Shown: in pieces, positions 1 through 4,170 of the stretch
How the letters are laid out: each line of letters begins with the position of its first letter
Numbering within the stretch: the stretch's first letter is position 1
Source: Nostoc sp. CHAB 5715
GTDB taxonomy: Bacteria; Cyanobacteriota; Cyanobacteriia; Cyanobacteriales; Nostocaceae
Length of the DNA stretch: 5,665 nt
Assembly (NCBI RefSeq): GCF_020829685.1
Contig: NZ_JAIVFR010000471.1
Location: 1-5,665, forward strand
Direction: 5' to 3'
Notes under the pieces: model-generated
Told to the model about the DNA's origin: nothing
The model's input: the letters and a program-made list of their open reading frames with translations, nothing else
Database searches by the model: none
Program-made: the position numbers and the translations under genes

Positions 1-11
1 AGTCAGAATAC

Positions 12-180
12 AGAATTCAGAATTCAGAATACTCTACCCATAAAGGGATAGAGTTTTAATTAGGAATAATATTTTAATTTTTTTTGCCCACAAGGGGCAA
101 GGTTTTAAACCAATATTCATTACCCAGCGATGCACTGAGCGTAGCCGAAGTGTCGTCCAGAATTCAATTCTGAATTCTGA
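12..180. repeat. Inverted pair of AGAATTC heptamer repeats
   Basis: Positions 12-30 carry AGAATTC twice followed by a partial third copy. The 14 bases at 17-30 are exactly complementary in inverted sense to 167-180, and 158-172 is itself a perfect 7+1+7 palindrome (CAGAATT C AATTCTG). A related stretch, TTCTGAATTCTT, lies at 214-225. A small hairpin, TTGCCC/GGGCAA, lies inside at 84-100. Heptanucleotide tandem repeats are typical of filamentous cyanobacteria. No gene could be supported between 1 and 346; the minus-strand reading frame across it is only a read-through of repeats. Confidence 0.7.
133..152. repeat. Dispersed cyanobacterial short repeat
   Basis: The 20-base segment starts CACTGAGCG and ends CGAAGTG, with inverted CACT/AGTG ends. 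I recognise it from memory as a repeat found in many intergenic places in Nostoc-type genomes. It has no evident coding role. The family assignment is recollection, not a search result. Confidence 0.5.
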
Positions 181-186
181 CCGGAG

Positions 187-207
187 GCGGAGCGTCTCCG
201 GCTCCGC
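187..207. repeat. GC-rich hairpin repeat
   Basis: GCGGAG at 187-192 pairs with CTCCGC at 202-207 around a 9-base loop, inside a longer run of GGAG/CTCC blocks (181-210). The segment is far richer in GC than the AT-rich sequence around it and resembles a common Nostoc palindromic repeat. No T-tract follows, so it is not called a terminator. Confidence 0.5.
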
Positions 208-346
208 TCCTGAGTTCTGAATTCTTCTTATAAATTCGCGTTCGGGGAAGTCACGCATTCACGCATAATTGTATTCCGAGCTTCTTACGCCATTTGAAAT
301 AGTATGTTTATTTCCGCGCCCGTTGAACTAGTAATCGCTATTATAC

Positions 347-439
347 TAGGACTTACGCACGCTCTACGAATTCTTGGCGTTCTTGGCGTCTTGGCGGTTC
401 GATAAATTAAGCTTTTGGGCGATTTTTGCGTAAGTCCTA
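347..439. mobile_element. 93-bp MITE-like element with 13-bp inverted ends
   Basis: The left end TAGGACTTACGCA (347-359) and the right end TGCGTAAGTCCTA (427-439) are perfect inverted repeats. The element is flanked by identical pentamers TATAC at 342-346 and 440-444, which look like a target-site duplication. An alternative reading is a TA duplication, since the ends begin and finish with TA. The interior, with its repeated CTTGGCG blocks, encodes nothing. This is a non-autonomous element presumably moved by a transposase encoded elsewhere. A third copy of the same 13-mer lies at 2474-2486. The transposase family is unknown. Confidence 0.7.
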
Positions 440-450
440 TATACAAACAA

Positions 451-468
451 AGTCCACCTCCGTGGACT
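451..468. repeat. Short perfect hairpin
   Basis: AGTCCAC (451-457) pairs with GTGGACT (462-468) across a 4-base loop, just outside the MITE-like element. It has no T-tract and no clear function. It may be part of another dispersed repeat that runs toward 530. Confidence 0.5.
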
Positions 469-539
469 AATACAAAATCAAAGTTTGCTAACCTGTGGAG
501 ACAGATTTTGTCTGGTGTAGCCACGCCAGTGCGAGTTCT

Positions 540-555
540 AGTAGCCAGGGCTACT
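540..555 (-). terminator. Possible terminator hairpin at the end of the pathogen-related-protein gene
   Basis: AGTAGCC (540-546) and GGCTACT (549-555) form a 7-bp inverted repeat with a 2-base centre, so the real loop would be about 4 bases. It overlaps the stop codon (551-553) of the minus-strand gene. No run of U residues follows in the transcript, so intrinsic termination is doubtful. Confidence 0.25.
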
Positions 556-1222
556 GATTTTTGGAATGGAAGGGACAACCCCCTGCCGTTAATTTCTGAA
601 GAAAGACATTATTATCAAAATAATGCTCTAAAGACTCAATCTTCAAATTATCACTTACGCGAGCAATACTAATTCCTACAATTTCTACTGTTTCCCCTGT
701 GGGTGCATAGTCTTTATAGGAACCATTAAATGTTCCCCAATGCCGCCACTTAAAAGTAACATTAGGTGGCCCCGAAAGAACTTCTGTTAATTCCCAAAGA
801 AAGCCATTAGGAAAAGCATTATGAAAAACCTCAAATGAAGATTCAAAAGTTTCTGTTTCAGAGCTATACTGCTCACTTTCACCCAAGAAGAGATTATAAG
901 TACCTTCGACTGCGACATCCTGAGCAGTGTATTGTTTTCCTCCATTGGTACTCATCTTAAACTTATCAGTAACAATCGAAAGCCACTGTTGAGGATTAGA
1001 TTTATTAGAAGCTTCCATCTCAAAATTTCGGACTAAGTTTTGTGCGATCGCTTCTAAAGAACCTTCTGGATGCTGAAATTTACTCTCTTGATGAAGAAAT
1101 TCATTGGTGTAAGAATAATCCGGGCGTTTTCCTTCTCGCCACTGTACTTCTTCATCATGAGCAATGACTATATCTCTATCTTGTACCCAGAGCGGCAATT
1201 CTGTAGTTTTTTCGCTACTCAT
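551..1222 (-). CDS. Pathogen-related-protein homologue (SnoaL/NTF2-like fold)
   Basis: The product is a soluble protein of 223 residues with no signal peptide or membrane segment. From memory it aligns along most of its length with the barley 'pathogen-related protein' family. Shared landmarks include a PDY motif (34-36), PEGS followed by a long helix ending in the FEME segment (52-70), STNG (91-94), AFPNGF then LSGPP (136-153), FKWRHWG (157-163), the VEIVGISIARV strand (179-189) and a C-terminal GGCP (214-217). Bacterial members are annotated as SnoaL-like or ester-cyclase-like. The fold is a cone-shaped alpha+beta barrel that can hold small hydrophobic molecules, but no reaction is established. 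The start is ATG with no strong Shine-Dalgarno. The gene stands alone, convergent with nothing, and has a HIP1 site at 1044-1051. Family confidence is good; function is unknown. Confidence 0.85.
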   Translation of the reverse strand: MSSEKTTELPLWVQDRDIVIAHDEEVQWREGKRPDYSYTNEFLHQESKFQHPEGSLEAIAQNLVRNFEMEASNKSNPQQWLSIVTDKFKMSTNGGKQYTAQDVAVEGTYNLFLGESEQYSSETETFESSFEVFHNAFPNGFLWELTEVLSGPPNVTFKWRHWGTFNGSYKDYAPTGETVEIVGISIARVSDNLKIESLEHYFDNNVFLQKLTAGGCPFHSKNQ

Positions 1223-1253
1223 ACAAGTTGACTGGCTATAAACATCGTTTCTC

Positions 1254-1281
1254 AGAATAAAGTTTTATGGATACAAGTCAA
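1254..1281 (-). promoter_or_regulatory. Likely promoter of the pathogen-related-protein gene
   Basis: Read on the minus strand, TTGACT (1276-1281) lies 16 bases upstream of TATTCT (1254-1259). These resemble sigma-70 -35 and -10 boxes and sit about 31 to 59 bases before the ATG at 1222. The surrounding sequence is very AT-rich. The call rests on consensus similarity alone. Confidence 0.4.
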
Positions 1282-1431
1282 TCAAAAAATATACAAAAGT
1301 AAAAAATATTTATAATTAACTCAAAAAAATTGACTTTTTACACCTTAAACTGTGTAGCGACTGTTTTAAAAGTCAAGCGTTCGCTTTGTTTGTGGAGATT
1401 TATGAAAGCGATGCCGTACCACTTCGTGGAA

Positions 1432-1463
1432 GCAAGCTACGCGGAGCGTCTCGTAGAGAAGGC
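1432..1463. repeat. Dispersed Nostoc-type palindromic repeat
   Basis: The segment begins GCAAGCTACGCGGAGCG and ends CTCGTAGAGAAGGC. I recognise it from memory as one of the commonest intergenic repeats of Nostoc and Anabaena genomes. It lies between the AT-rich promoter region and the 21-bp array. No ORF here is credible, although frames stay open into the array. Confidence 0.6.
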
Positions 1464-1510
1464 GGGCTATTCGGCGTCGCACATGTGTACTTGATCGCGG
1501 TGCGACAAAG

Positions 1511-1762
1511 TTTGAAGTACTCCAAAACGACTTTGAAGTACCTCAAAACGACTTTGAAGTACCTCAAAACGACTTTGAAGTACCTCAAAACGACTTTGAA
1601 GTACCTCAAAACGACTTTGAAGTACCTCAAAACGACTTTGAAGTACCTCAACACGACTTTGAAGTACCTCAAAACGACTTTGAAGTACCTCAAAACGACT
1701 TTGAAGTACCTCAAAACGACTTTTAAGTACTTCAACACGACTTTCAAGTACTTCAACATGAC
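1511..1762. repeat. Twelve-unit 21-bp tandem repeat array
   Basis: Twelve head-to-tail 21-bp units fill 252 bp. The consensus unit begins TTTGAAGTAC and finishes CTCAAAACGAC. Units 2-6 and 8-10 are identical, unit 7 (1637-1657) has one change, and units 1, 11 and 12 at the edges are more diverged, with a decayed thirteenth after 1762. Because 21 is a multiple of three, frames on both strands stay open and give heptapeptide repeats (TTLKYLK on plus; EVLQSRF or VVLRYFK on minus). None of these frames has a convincing start with a ribosome binding site or a non-repeat domain, so I treat the array as non-coding. Confidence 0.9.
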
Positions 1763-1957
1763 TTCGAGGTATCTGTTGCTTATATAGCAGTCCTAAATCA
1801 TTCGTGAGAATTTGAGATCGTTTTAACAAAGTTTGGGGGTTTAAGTCCCCTACCTAATAAGGGCAGCACGTTTTGATGCCTAATTAAAATCCCCGTTACA
1901 AAACGTAATTGCGAATGGGCGAAAAAGCGAATTGCGAATTGGTTTAACCCCCCTGTA

Positions 1958-1982
1958 GTCCCCCCGATGAAGAAGGGGGGAC
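1958..1982. repeat. C-run/G-run hairpin
   Basis: GTCCCCCC (1958-1965) pairs perfectly with GGGGGGAC (1975-1982) around a 9-base loop. Similar CCCCCC/GGGGGG palindromes are scattered through Nostoc intergenic DNA. No T-tract is present and the nearest gene end is far away, so a terminator role is not supported. Confidence 0.6.
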
Positions 1983-2006
1983 GGCTCAGACATTGAGATC
2001 AAAAGT

Positions 2007-2035
2007 GCGATGCCTGCTCTGGGCTACGCCATCGC
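2007..2035. repeat. Dispersed GCGATG...CATCGC palindrome
   Basis: GCGATG (2007-2012) and CATCGC (2030-2035) are inverted copies closing a short segment that contains GGGCTACGC. I know this pattern as a frequent cyanobacterial intergenic repeat. No function is evident. Confidence 0.5.
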
Positions 2036-2043
2036 CTGATATT

Positions 2044-2124
2044 GTAGGTTGGGTTAAGCAAAGCGCAACCCAACAAAGCCCCGGAAATGTTGGGTTTCGT
2101 TCCTCAACCCAAGCGTATTGGGTT
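2044..2124. repeat. Alternating TTGGGTT/AACCCAA repeat element
   Basis: Motifs alternate in orientation: AGGTTGGGTT (2046-2055), CAACCCAAC (2066-2074), GTTGGGTT (2089-2096), CAACCCAA (2105-2112) and TTGGGTT (2119-2125). They allow several competing hairpins. Repeats that begin GTAGGTTGGGTT are widespread in cyanobacterial intergenic DNA (recollection). No coding potential is credible. Confidence 0.6.
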
Positions 2125-2140
2125 AAAAACCATATCTTTT

Positions 2141-2383
2141 GTAAGGGCACAGCAATGCTCATTGGTGTCAACTTAACGTAAAAGTCATGTCCCGCAAGGA
2201 ACTGAAGTTCCTTGCTAATAGCGGAAGTCATCTGAAGATGACTAAATATACCCAAAATCTTTAGTCTACTTCAGTAGACTTTAGCTGTTAGCCTTGAACT
2301 TCAGTTCAGGGCGGGTGAGGAAGCCAACAGTTAAGCCATTTCAAGGCTTTTGTTGACACGTATGAGCAATGCTTAGCCCCTAC
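2141..2383. repeat. Nested inverted-repeat element (MITE- or BIME-like)
   Basis: The outer arms 2141-2172 and 2352-2383 are inverted copies matching at 26 of 32 positions, with shared blocks GTTGACAC, ATGAGCA, TGCT and GCCC. Inside them, the inner arms 2191-2249 and 2257-2315 are inverted copies of exactly equal length matching at 45 of 59 positions. The spacers between outer and inner arms differ (18 and 36 bases), and the right one folds on itself (CAACA...AAGCC/GGCTT...TGTTG, 2325-2355). No ORF with a recognisable product lies within. This could be a non-autonomous transposable element, a REP/BIME-like sequence or a structured RNA. A target duplication was not seen. Confidence 0.6.
2191..2315. 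repeat. Four-hairpin core of the nested element
   Basis: Hairpin 1 at 2194-2215 has a 9-bp stem GCAAGGAAC/GTTCCTTGC with loop TGAA. Hairpin 2 at 2226-2243 has stem AGTCATC/GATGACT with loop TGAA. The mirrored arm has hairpin 3 at 2263-2280 (AGTCTAC/GTAGACT, loop TTCA) and hairpin 4 at 2292-2310 (CCTTGAAC/GTTCAGG, one bulge). Hairpins 2 and 3 occupy matching positions and differ by two swapped base pairs that keep the stem intact. The loop bases are preserved in all four. Confidence 0.65.
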
Positions 2384-2473
2384 AGCATGGTCTATTTACG
2401 ATCGCAGGATAATTAAGAAAAGCCTGAAAACTTCCTCAAGATAGGTAATGGACATCACGATGCATTTGTACAG

Positions 2474-2486
2474 TGCGTAAGTCCTA
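2474..2486. repeat. Solitary inverted end of the 347-439 element family
   Basis: TGCGTAAGTCCTA is identical to the right end of the MITE-like element at 427-439. No partner TAGGACTTACGCA was seen upstream, so this is a truncated copy, a solo end, or part of a longer decayed element. Confidence 0.55.
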
Positions 2487-2500
2487 CATAGGTGGATGCC

Positions 2501-2607
2501 TATAGCGGTTCCCATTCAGATGCGGTACAACATTACATTACCAGGTGTAGGGGCACGGCAGTGCCGTGCCCCTACGGGTATACCTCACGTAAACGAGAAC
2601 CGCTATA
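2501..2607. mobile_element. 107-bp MITE-like element with central 14-bp hairpin
   Basis: The ends TATAGCGGTTC (2501-2511) and GAACCGCTATA (2597-2607) are perfect 11-bp inverted repeats, and weaker inverted similarity continues inward for about 18 more bases. The interior has an exceptionally strong palindrome: the 14 bases from GTAGGGG (2547-2560) pair perfectly with those ending CCCCTAC (2562-2575) around one central base. The terminal TATA may hide a TA target duplication. Similar sequences recur in Nostocales intergenic DNA (recollection). It encodes no transposase. Confidence 0.6.
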
Positions 2608-2664
2608 AGCCAGAGAGTCACCCCAATATGGTTCGGATAAGTAATCTTCACCTCCTTGTGGTCT

Positions 2665-2707
2665 GGGAAAAGGTAAAGGATGTATTCAAAACCTTTTCCT
2701 TTTCCCC
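2665..2707. repeat. Purine/pyrimidine inverted repeat downstream of the LuxR-type gene
   Basis: GGGAAAAGGTAAAGG (2665-2679) pairs with the pyrimidine run at 2692-2706 at 14 of 15 positions, around a 12-base loop. It lies about 50 bases past the stop of the minus-strand regulator gene and could act as its transcription end. No U-run follows it in that direction, so this is uncertain. It may instead be one more dispersed repeat. Confidence 0.4.
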
Positions 2708-2755
2708 TTCAGCCGTTTCACCTTAATTTTGATAGAAATGGTTAGCACAGGGCGT

Positions 2756-3421
2756 TTATTTTGAAACTGTGGAAAGCTTTGCAACCATCTGAGCACGAGA
2801 TGAAACCTCAAGCTTGCGAAACATCCTTTTCAAGGCTTGCTTGACAGAGTTTTCAGTAATCCAAAGTTCAGCACTAATTTTTGCATTGGTTTGTCCTTGA
2901 GCTACCAAAGAAGCAATTTGCATTTCACGAGGCGTTAAACGCTCTGTCTGTAATAGTAATGGGTGTTGCGCTCGCGCCATTGTCACCCAAGTAGAAATGT
3001 GCAAACAAAGCGCACTCAAATCTGTGAGATTTTGTGAGTCGAATGCAGGCATTCCTTGCTCACGGGTAAAACCTACCACCCCCACTAACTCACCATTGCT
3101 GACAATTGGCCCTGCCATGACGTGCCAGTGGTCAGGACGAGGACAAATCAACTGCCATGTCTTAGGTTCTACTACCAAAGCTTCATGAACAGGGGCATGG
3201 CGTTCTAGCAAGTAGCGTACAACTGGATTGTGTTGGGGTGATAATGCAATTTGCAGCGCTTTTTGGAGCTTGCTGTTAGCTAGAGGAATTTGAGTAAAGA
3301 AAAATAGCCCACATCGTGTAGCTGAAAAATACTCACTCATTTCTGCGGGTATGTGCGATCGCAATGTCTGTTCATCTTCAGCTTGAGCAATTGCATGAAA
3401 TAGAGTTTGTAATGCAATCAT
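2756..3421 (-). CDS. GAF-like / LuxR-type HTH transcriptional regulator
   Basis: From the ATG at 3421 the product has 221 residues. A TTG three codons upstream (3430) is a possible alternative, and neither has a clear Shine-Dalgarno. Residues about 5-150 look like a GAF-type sensor fold, with hydrophobic strands GLFFF (38-42), the HVMAGPIV segment (100-107) and ELVGVVGFT (111-119). The C-terminal 60 residues are a NarL/LuxR-type helix-turn-helix: LTPREMQIASLVAQGQTN (162-179), then ITENSVKQALKRMFRKLEV (188-206) containing the recognition helix. There is no receiver domain and no acyl-homoserine-lactone-binding signature, so the effector is unknown. It probably acts as a cytoplasmic DNA-binding regulator. 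It is transcribed away from the membrane-protein/sulfurtransferase pair and could control that pair or itself, but this is inference. A HIP1 site lies at 3355-3362. Confidence 0.88.
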   Translation of the reverse strand: MIALQTLFHAIAQAEDEQTLRSHIPAEMSEYFSATRCGLFFFTQIPLANSKLQKALQIALSPQHNPVVRYLLERHAPVHEALVVEPKTWQLICPRPDHWHVMAGPIVSNGELVGVVGFTREQGMPAFDSQNLTDLSALCLHISTWVTMARAQHPLLLQTERLTPREMQIASLVAQGQTNAKISAELWITENSVKQALKRMFRKLEVSSRAQMVAKLSTVSK

Positions 3422-3444
3422 GATTAGCAAATTGTACCCGTTCG

Positions 3445-3474
3445 AGGTCTAGGCGCAGTATAGCAACCAGACCT
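3445..3474 (-). promoter_or_regulatory. Candidate promoter and dyad operator of the LuxR-type gene
   Basis: On the minus strand TATACT (3457-3462) resembles a -10 box about 36 bases before the ATG at 3421; no good -35 is visible. An inverted repeat surrounds it: AGGTCTAGG (3445-3453) against CCAGACCT (3467-3474), 8 bp with one extra base. A dyad over the -10 would suit a repressor or autoregulator. No binding is shown. Confidence 0.35.
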
Positions 3475-3508
3475 ATCCTAGCTTTTGTTACACCAAACTG
3501 CTTCGCAA

Positions 3509-3543
3509 AGTCATTAGTCCTTAGTCCTTAGTCCTTAGTCATT
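3509..3543. repeat. Heptamer tandem array (AGTCMTT), left arm
   Basis: Five contiguous heptamers run AGTCATT, AGTCCTT three times, AGTCATT. This is a short tandemly repeated repetitive (STRR) array of the type known in filamentous cyanobacteria. It is in inverted orientation to the array at 3600-3662. AGTTTTTT (3544-3551) after it is complementary to AAAAAACT (3585-3592), extending the inverted symmetry. Confidence 0.8.
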
Positions 3544-3599
3544 AGTTTTTTTTCGCCCACTATAAGAGCGAGGTAGGTACCACCAAAAAACTCTTTATC

Positions 3600-3662
3600 A
3601 ATGACTAATGACTAATAACCAATGACTAATGACTAATGACTAATGACTAATAACCAATGACT
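3600..3662. repeat. Heptamer tandem array (AATGACT), right arm
   Basis: Nine contiguous heptamers occur in the order T T C T T T T C T, where T is AATGACT and C is AATAACC. AATGACT is the reverse complement of AGTCATT in the left array, so the two could form a long hairpin or cruciform across the 56-base spacer. The array ends about 31 bases before the ATG of the membrane-protein gene, where its promoter would be expected. Confidence 0.8.
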
Positions 3663-3693
3663 AATTTGTTTGCTTTTTTTGGATTACTTAACC

Positions 3694-4113
3694 ATGACTA
3701 TGAAATCTGGCATTGATGATACACAGATATCCGGGCGTTGGATTCAAATTAGTTTTTTTATCGCGGTAGTGTTTTTCAATCTCTGTTTAGCAACCCAAGT
3801 ATTCAGTGTTGGACTGGCTTACTTTTACAACTCTGATTGGTGGAACCTACATATTTGGCTCGTGCGAGGATACAGCGGACTCTCACTAATTTTGTTGGTA
3901 TGGGTGTTTTTGATTCCGTTTCCCCCAAGAGTCCAAAGCCTTACAGCAAGTATCCCAGTGCTGCTTGGATTGCAATTTCTCACAATTCATTTGAAGACTT
4001 CTTTTCCTTTAGCAGTCTTCCACCCACTCATCGGCTTTTCCTTATTCTCTATTTCCACAACCCTAGTTCATCGGATATCGCACATCGTATTTCCCAACTA
4101 CAACCAAGACTAA
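3694..4113 (+). CDS. Small four-helix membrane protein, DUF6220-like
   Basis: From the ATG at 3694 the product has 139 residues; an ATG two codons later and a TTG at 3670 are alternatives, and a weak GGA lies about 10 bases before 3694. Four hydrophobic helices are visible at about 17-44, 53-75, 80-101 and 106-128, separated by short polar loops. There is no signal peptide other than the first helix. The last helix carries FHPLIGF (109-115). An HP-x-x-G motif in this place and the overall size and layout resemble the DUF6220 family of uncharacterised small membrane proteins. Its function is unknown. The gene lies 57 bp upstream of the sulfurtransferase on the same strand, with no terminator seen between, so co-transcription is likely. 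The heptamer array directly upstream leaves little room for a standard promoter. Confidence 0.75.
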   Translation: MTMKSGIDDTQISGRWIQISFFIAVVFFNLCLATQVFSVGLAYFYNSDWWNLHIWLVRGYSGLSLILLVWVFLIPFPPRVQSLTASIPVLLGLQFLTIHLKTSFPLAVFHPLIGFSLFSISTTLVHRISHIVFPNYNQD

Positions 4114-4157
4114 ATCCGAAGAGTAAACACAACTTTCAATTCTTTTAACCCTATTAC

Positions 4158-4162
4158 AGGAG
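4158..4162 (+). promoter_or_regulatory. Ribosome binding site of the sulfurtransferase gene
   Basis: AGGAG lies 8 bases before the GTG at 4171. It is the strongest Shine-Dalgarno in the window and fixes the GTG as the start of translation. No ATG nearby in frame gives a better fit. Confidence 0.8.
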
Positions 4163-4170
4163 AAATACAA

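Larger units (their letters stand above)
1783..2755. other. Repeat-rich intergenic region without a supported gene
   Basis: About 970 bp separate the 21-bp array from the 3' end of the LuxR-type gene. The region is a mosaic of hairpins and miniature elements, listed separately at 1958-1982, 2007-2035, 2044-2124, 2141-2383, 2474-2486, 2501-2607 and 2665-2707. Smaller features include a 7-bp stem ACGTTTT/AAAACGT (1868-1874 with 1900-1906) and a GCGAATT doublet (1928-1941). The short open frames here run through the palindromes and have no recognisable domain. No tRNA or known RNA family was recognised. Confidence 0.7.

Noticed and set aside
34..258. Minus-strand frame of 74 codons
   Set aside because: It translates across inverted heptamers and GC-rich hairpins, with no recognisable domain or ribosome site.
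285..672. Overlapping frames on both strands (285-578 and 415-672)
   Set aside because: Both cross the MITE-like element. The plus-strand one also overlaps the 3' end of the well-supported minus-strand gene.
1511..1762. CRISPR array or plasmid iterons
   Set aside because: Units are directly adjacent with no spacers, so it is not CRISPR. Iteron-like length alone is not enough, since there is no replication initiator gene or AT-rich origin layout nearby.
1386..1787. Plus-strand frame of 133 codons with TTLKYLK heptapeptide repeats
   Set aside because: It starts at a TTG, runs first through a dispersed palindromic repeat and then the 21-bp array. Open frames on both strands follow automatically from a unit length divisible by three.
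1467..1829. Minus-strand frame with EVLQSRF heptapeptide repeats
   Set aside because: The same tandem array keeps it open. There is no ribosome site or non-repeat domain, although translation cannot be excluded without peptide data.
1986..2255. Overlapping frames in the repeat mosaic
   Set aside because: They read through the TTGGGTT/AACCCAA repeats and the palindromic arms, and the peptide has no recognisable features.
2191..2315. Known riboswitch, tRNA or group II intron for the hairpin cluster
   Set aside because: No conserved riboswitch core, tRNA arms or intron domain V could be recognised, and the nearest downstream gene is on the other strand or too far away.
2496..2726. Plus-strand frame of 76 codons
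   Set aside because: It translates the 107-bp MITE-like element and the purine/pyrimidine inverted repeat.
3837..4148. Alternative plus-strand frame within the membrane-protein gene
   Set aside because: It is a shadow of the four-helix frame, which has the coherent hydrophobic pattern.
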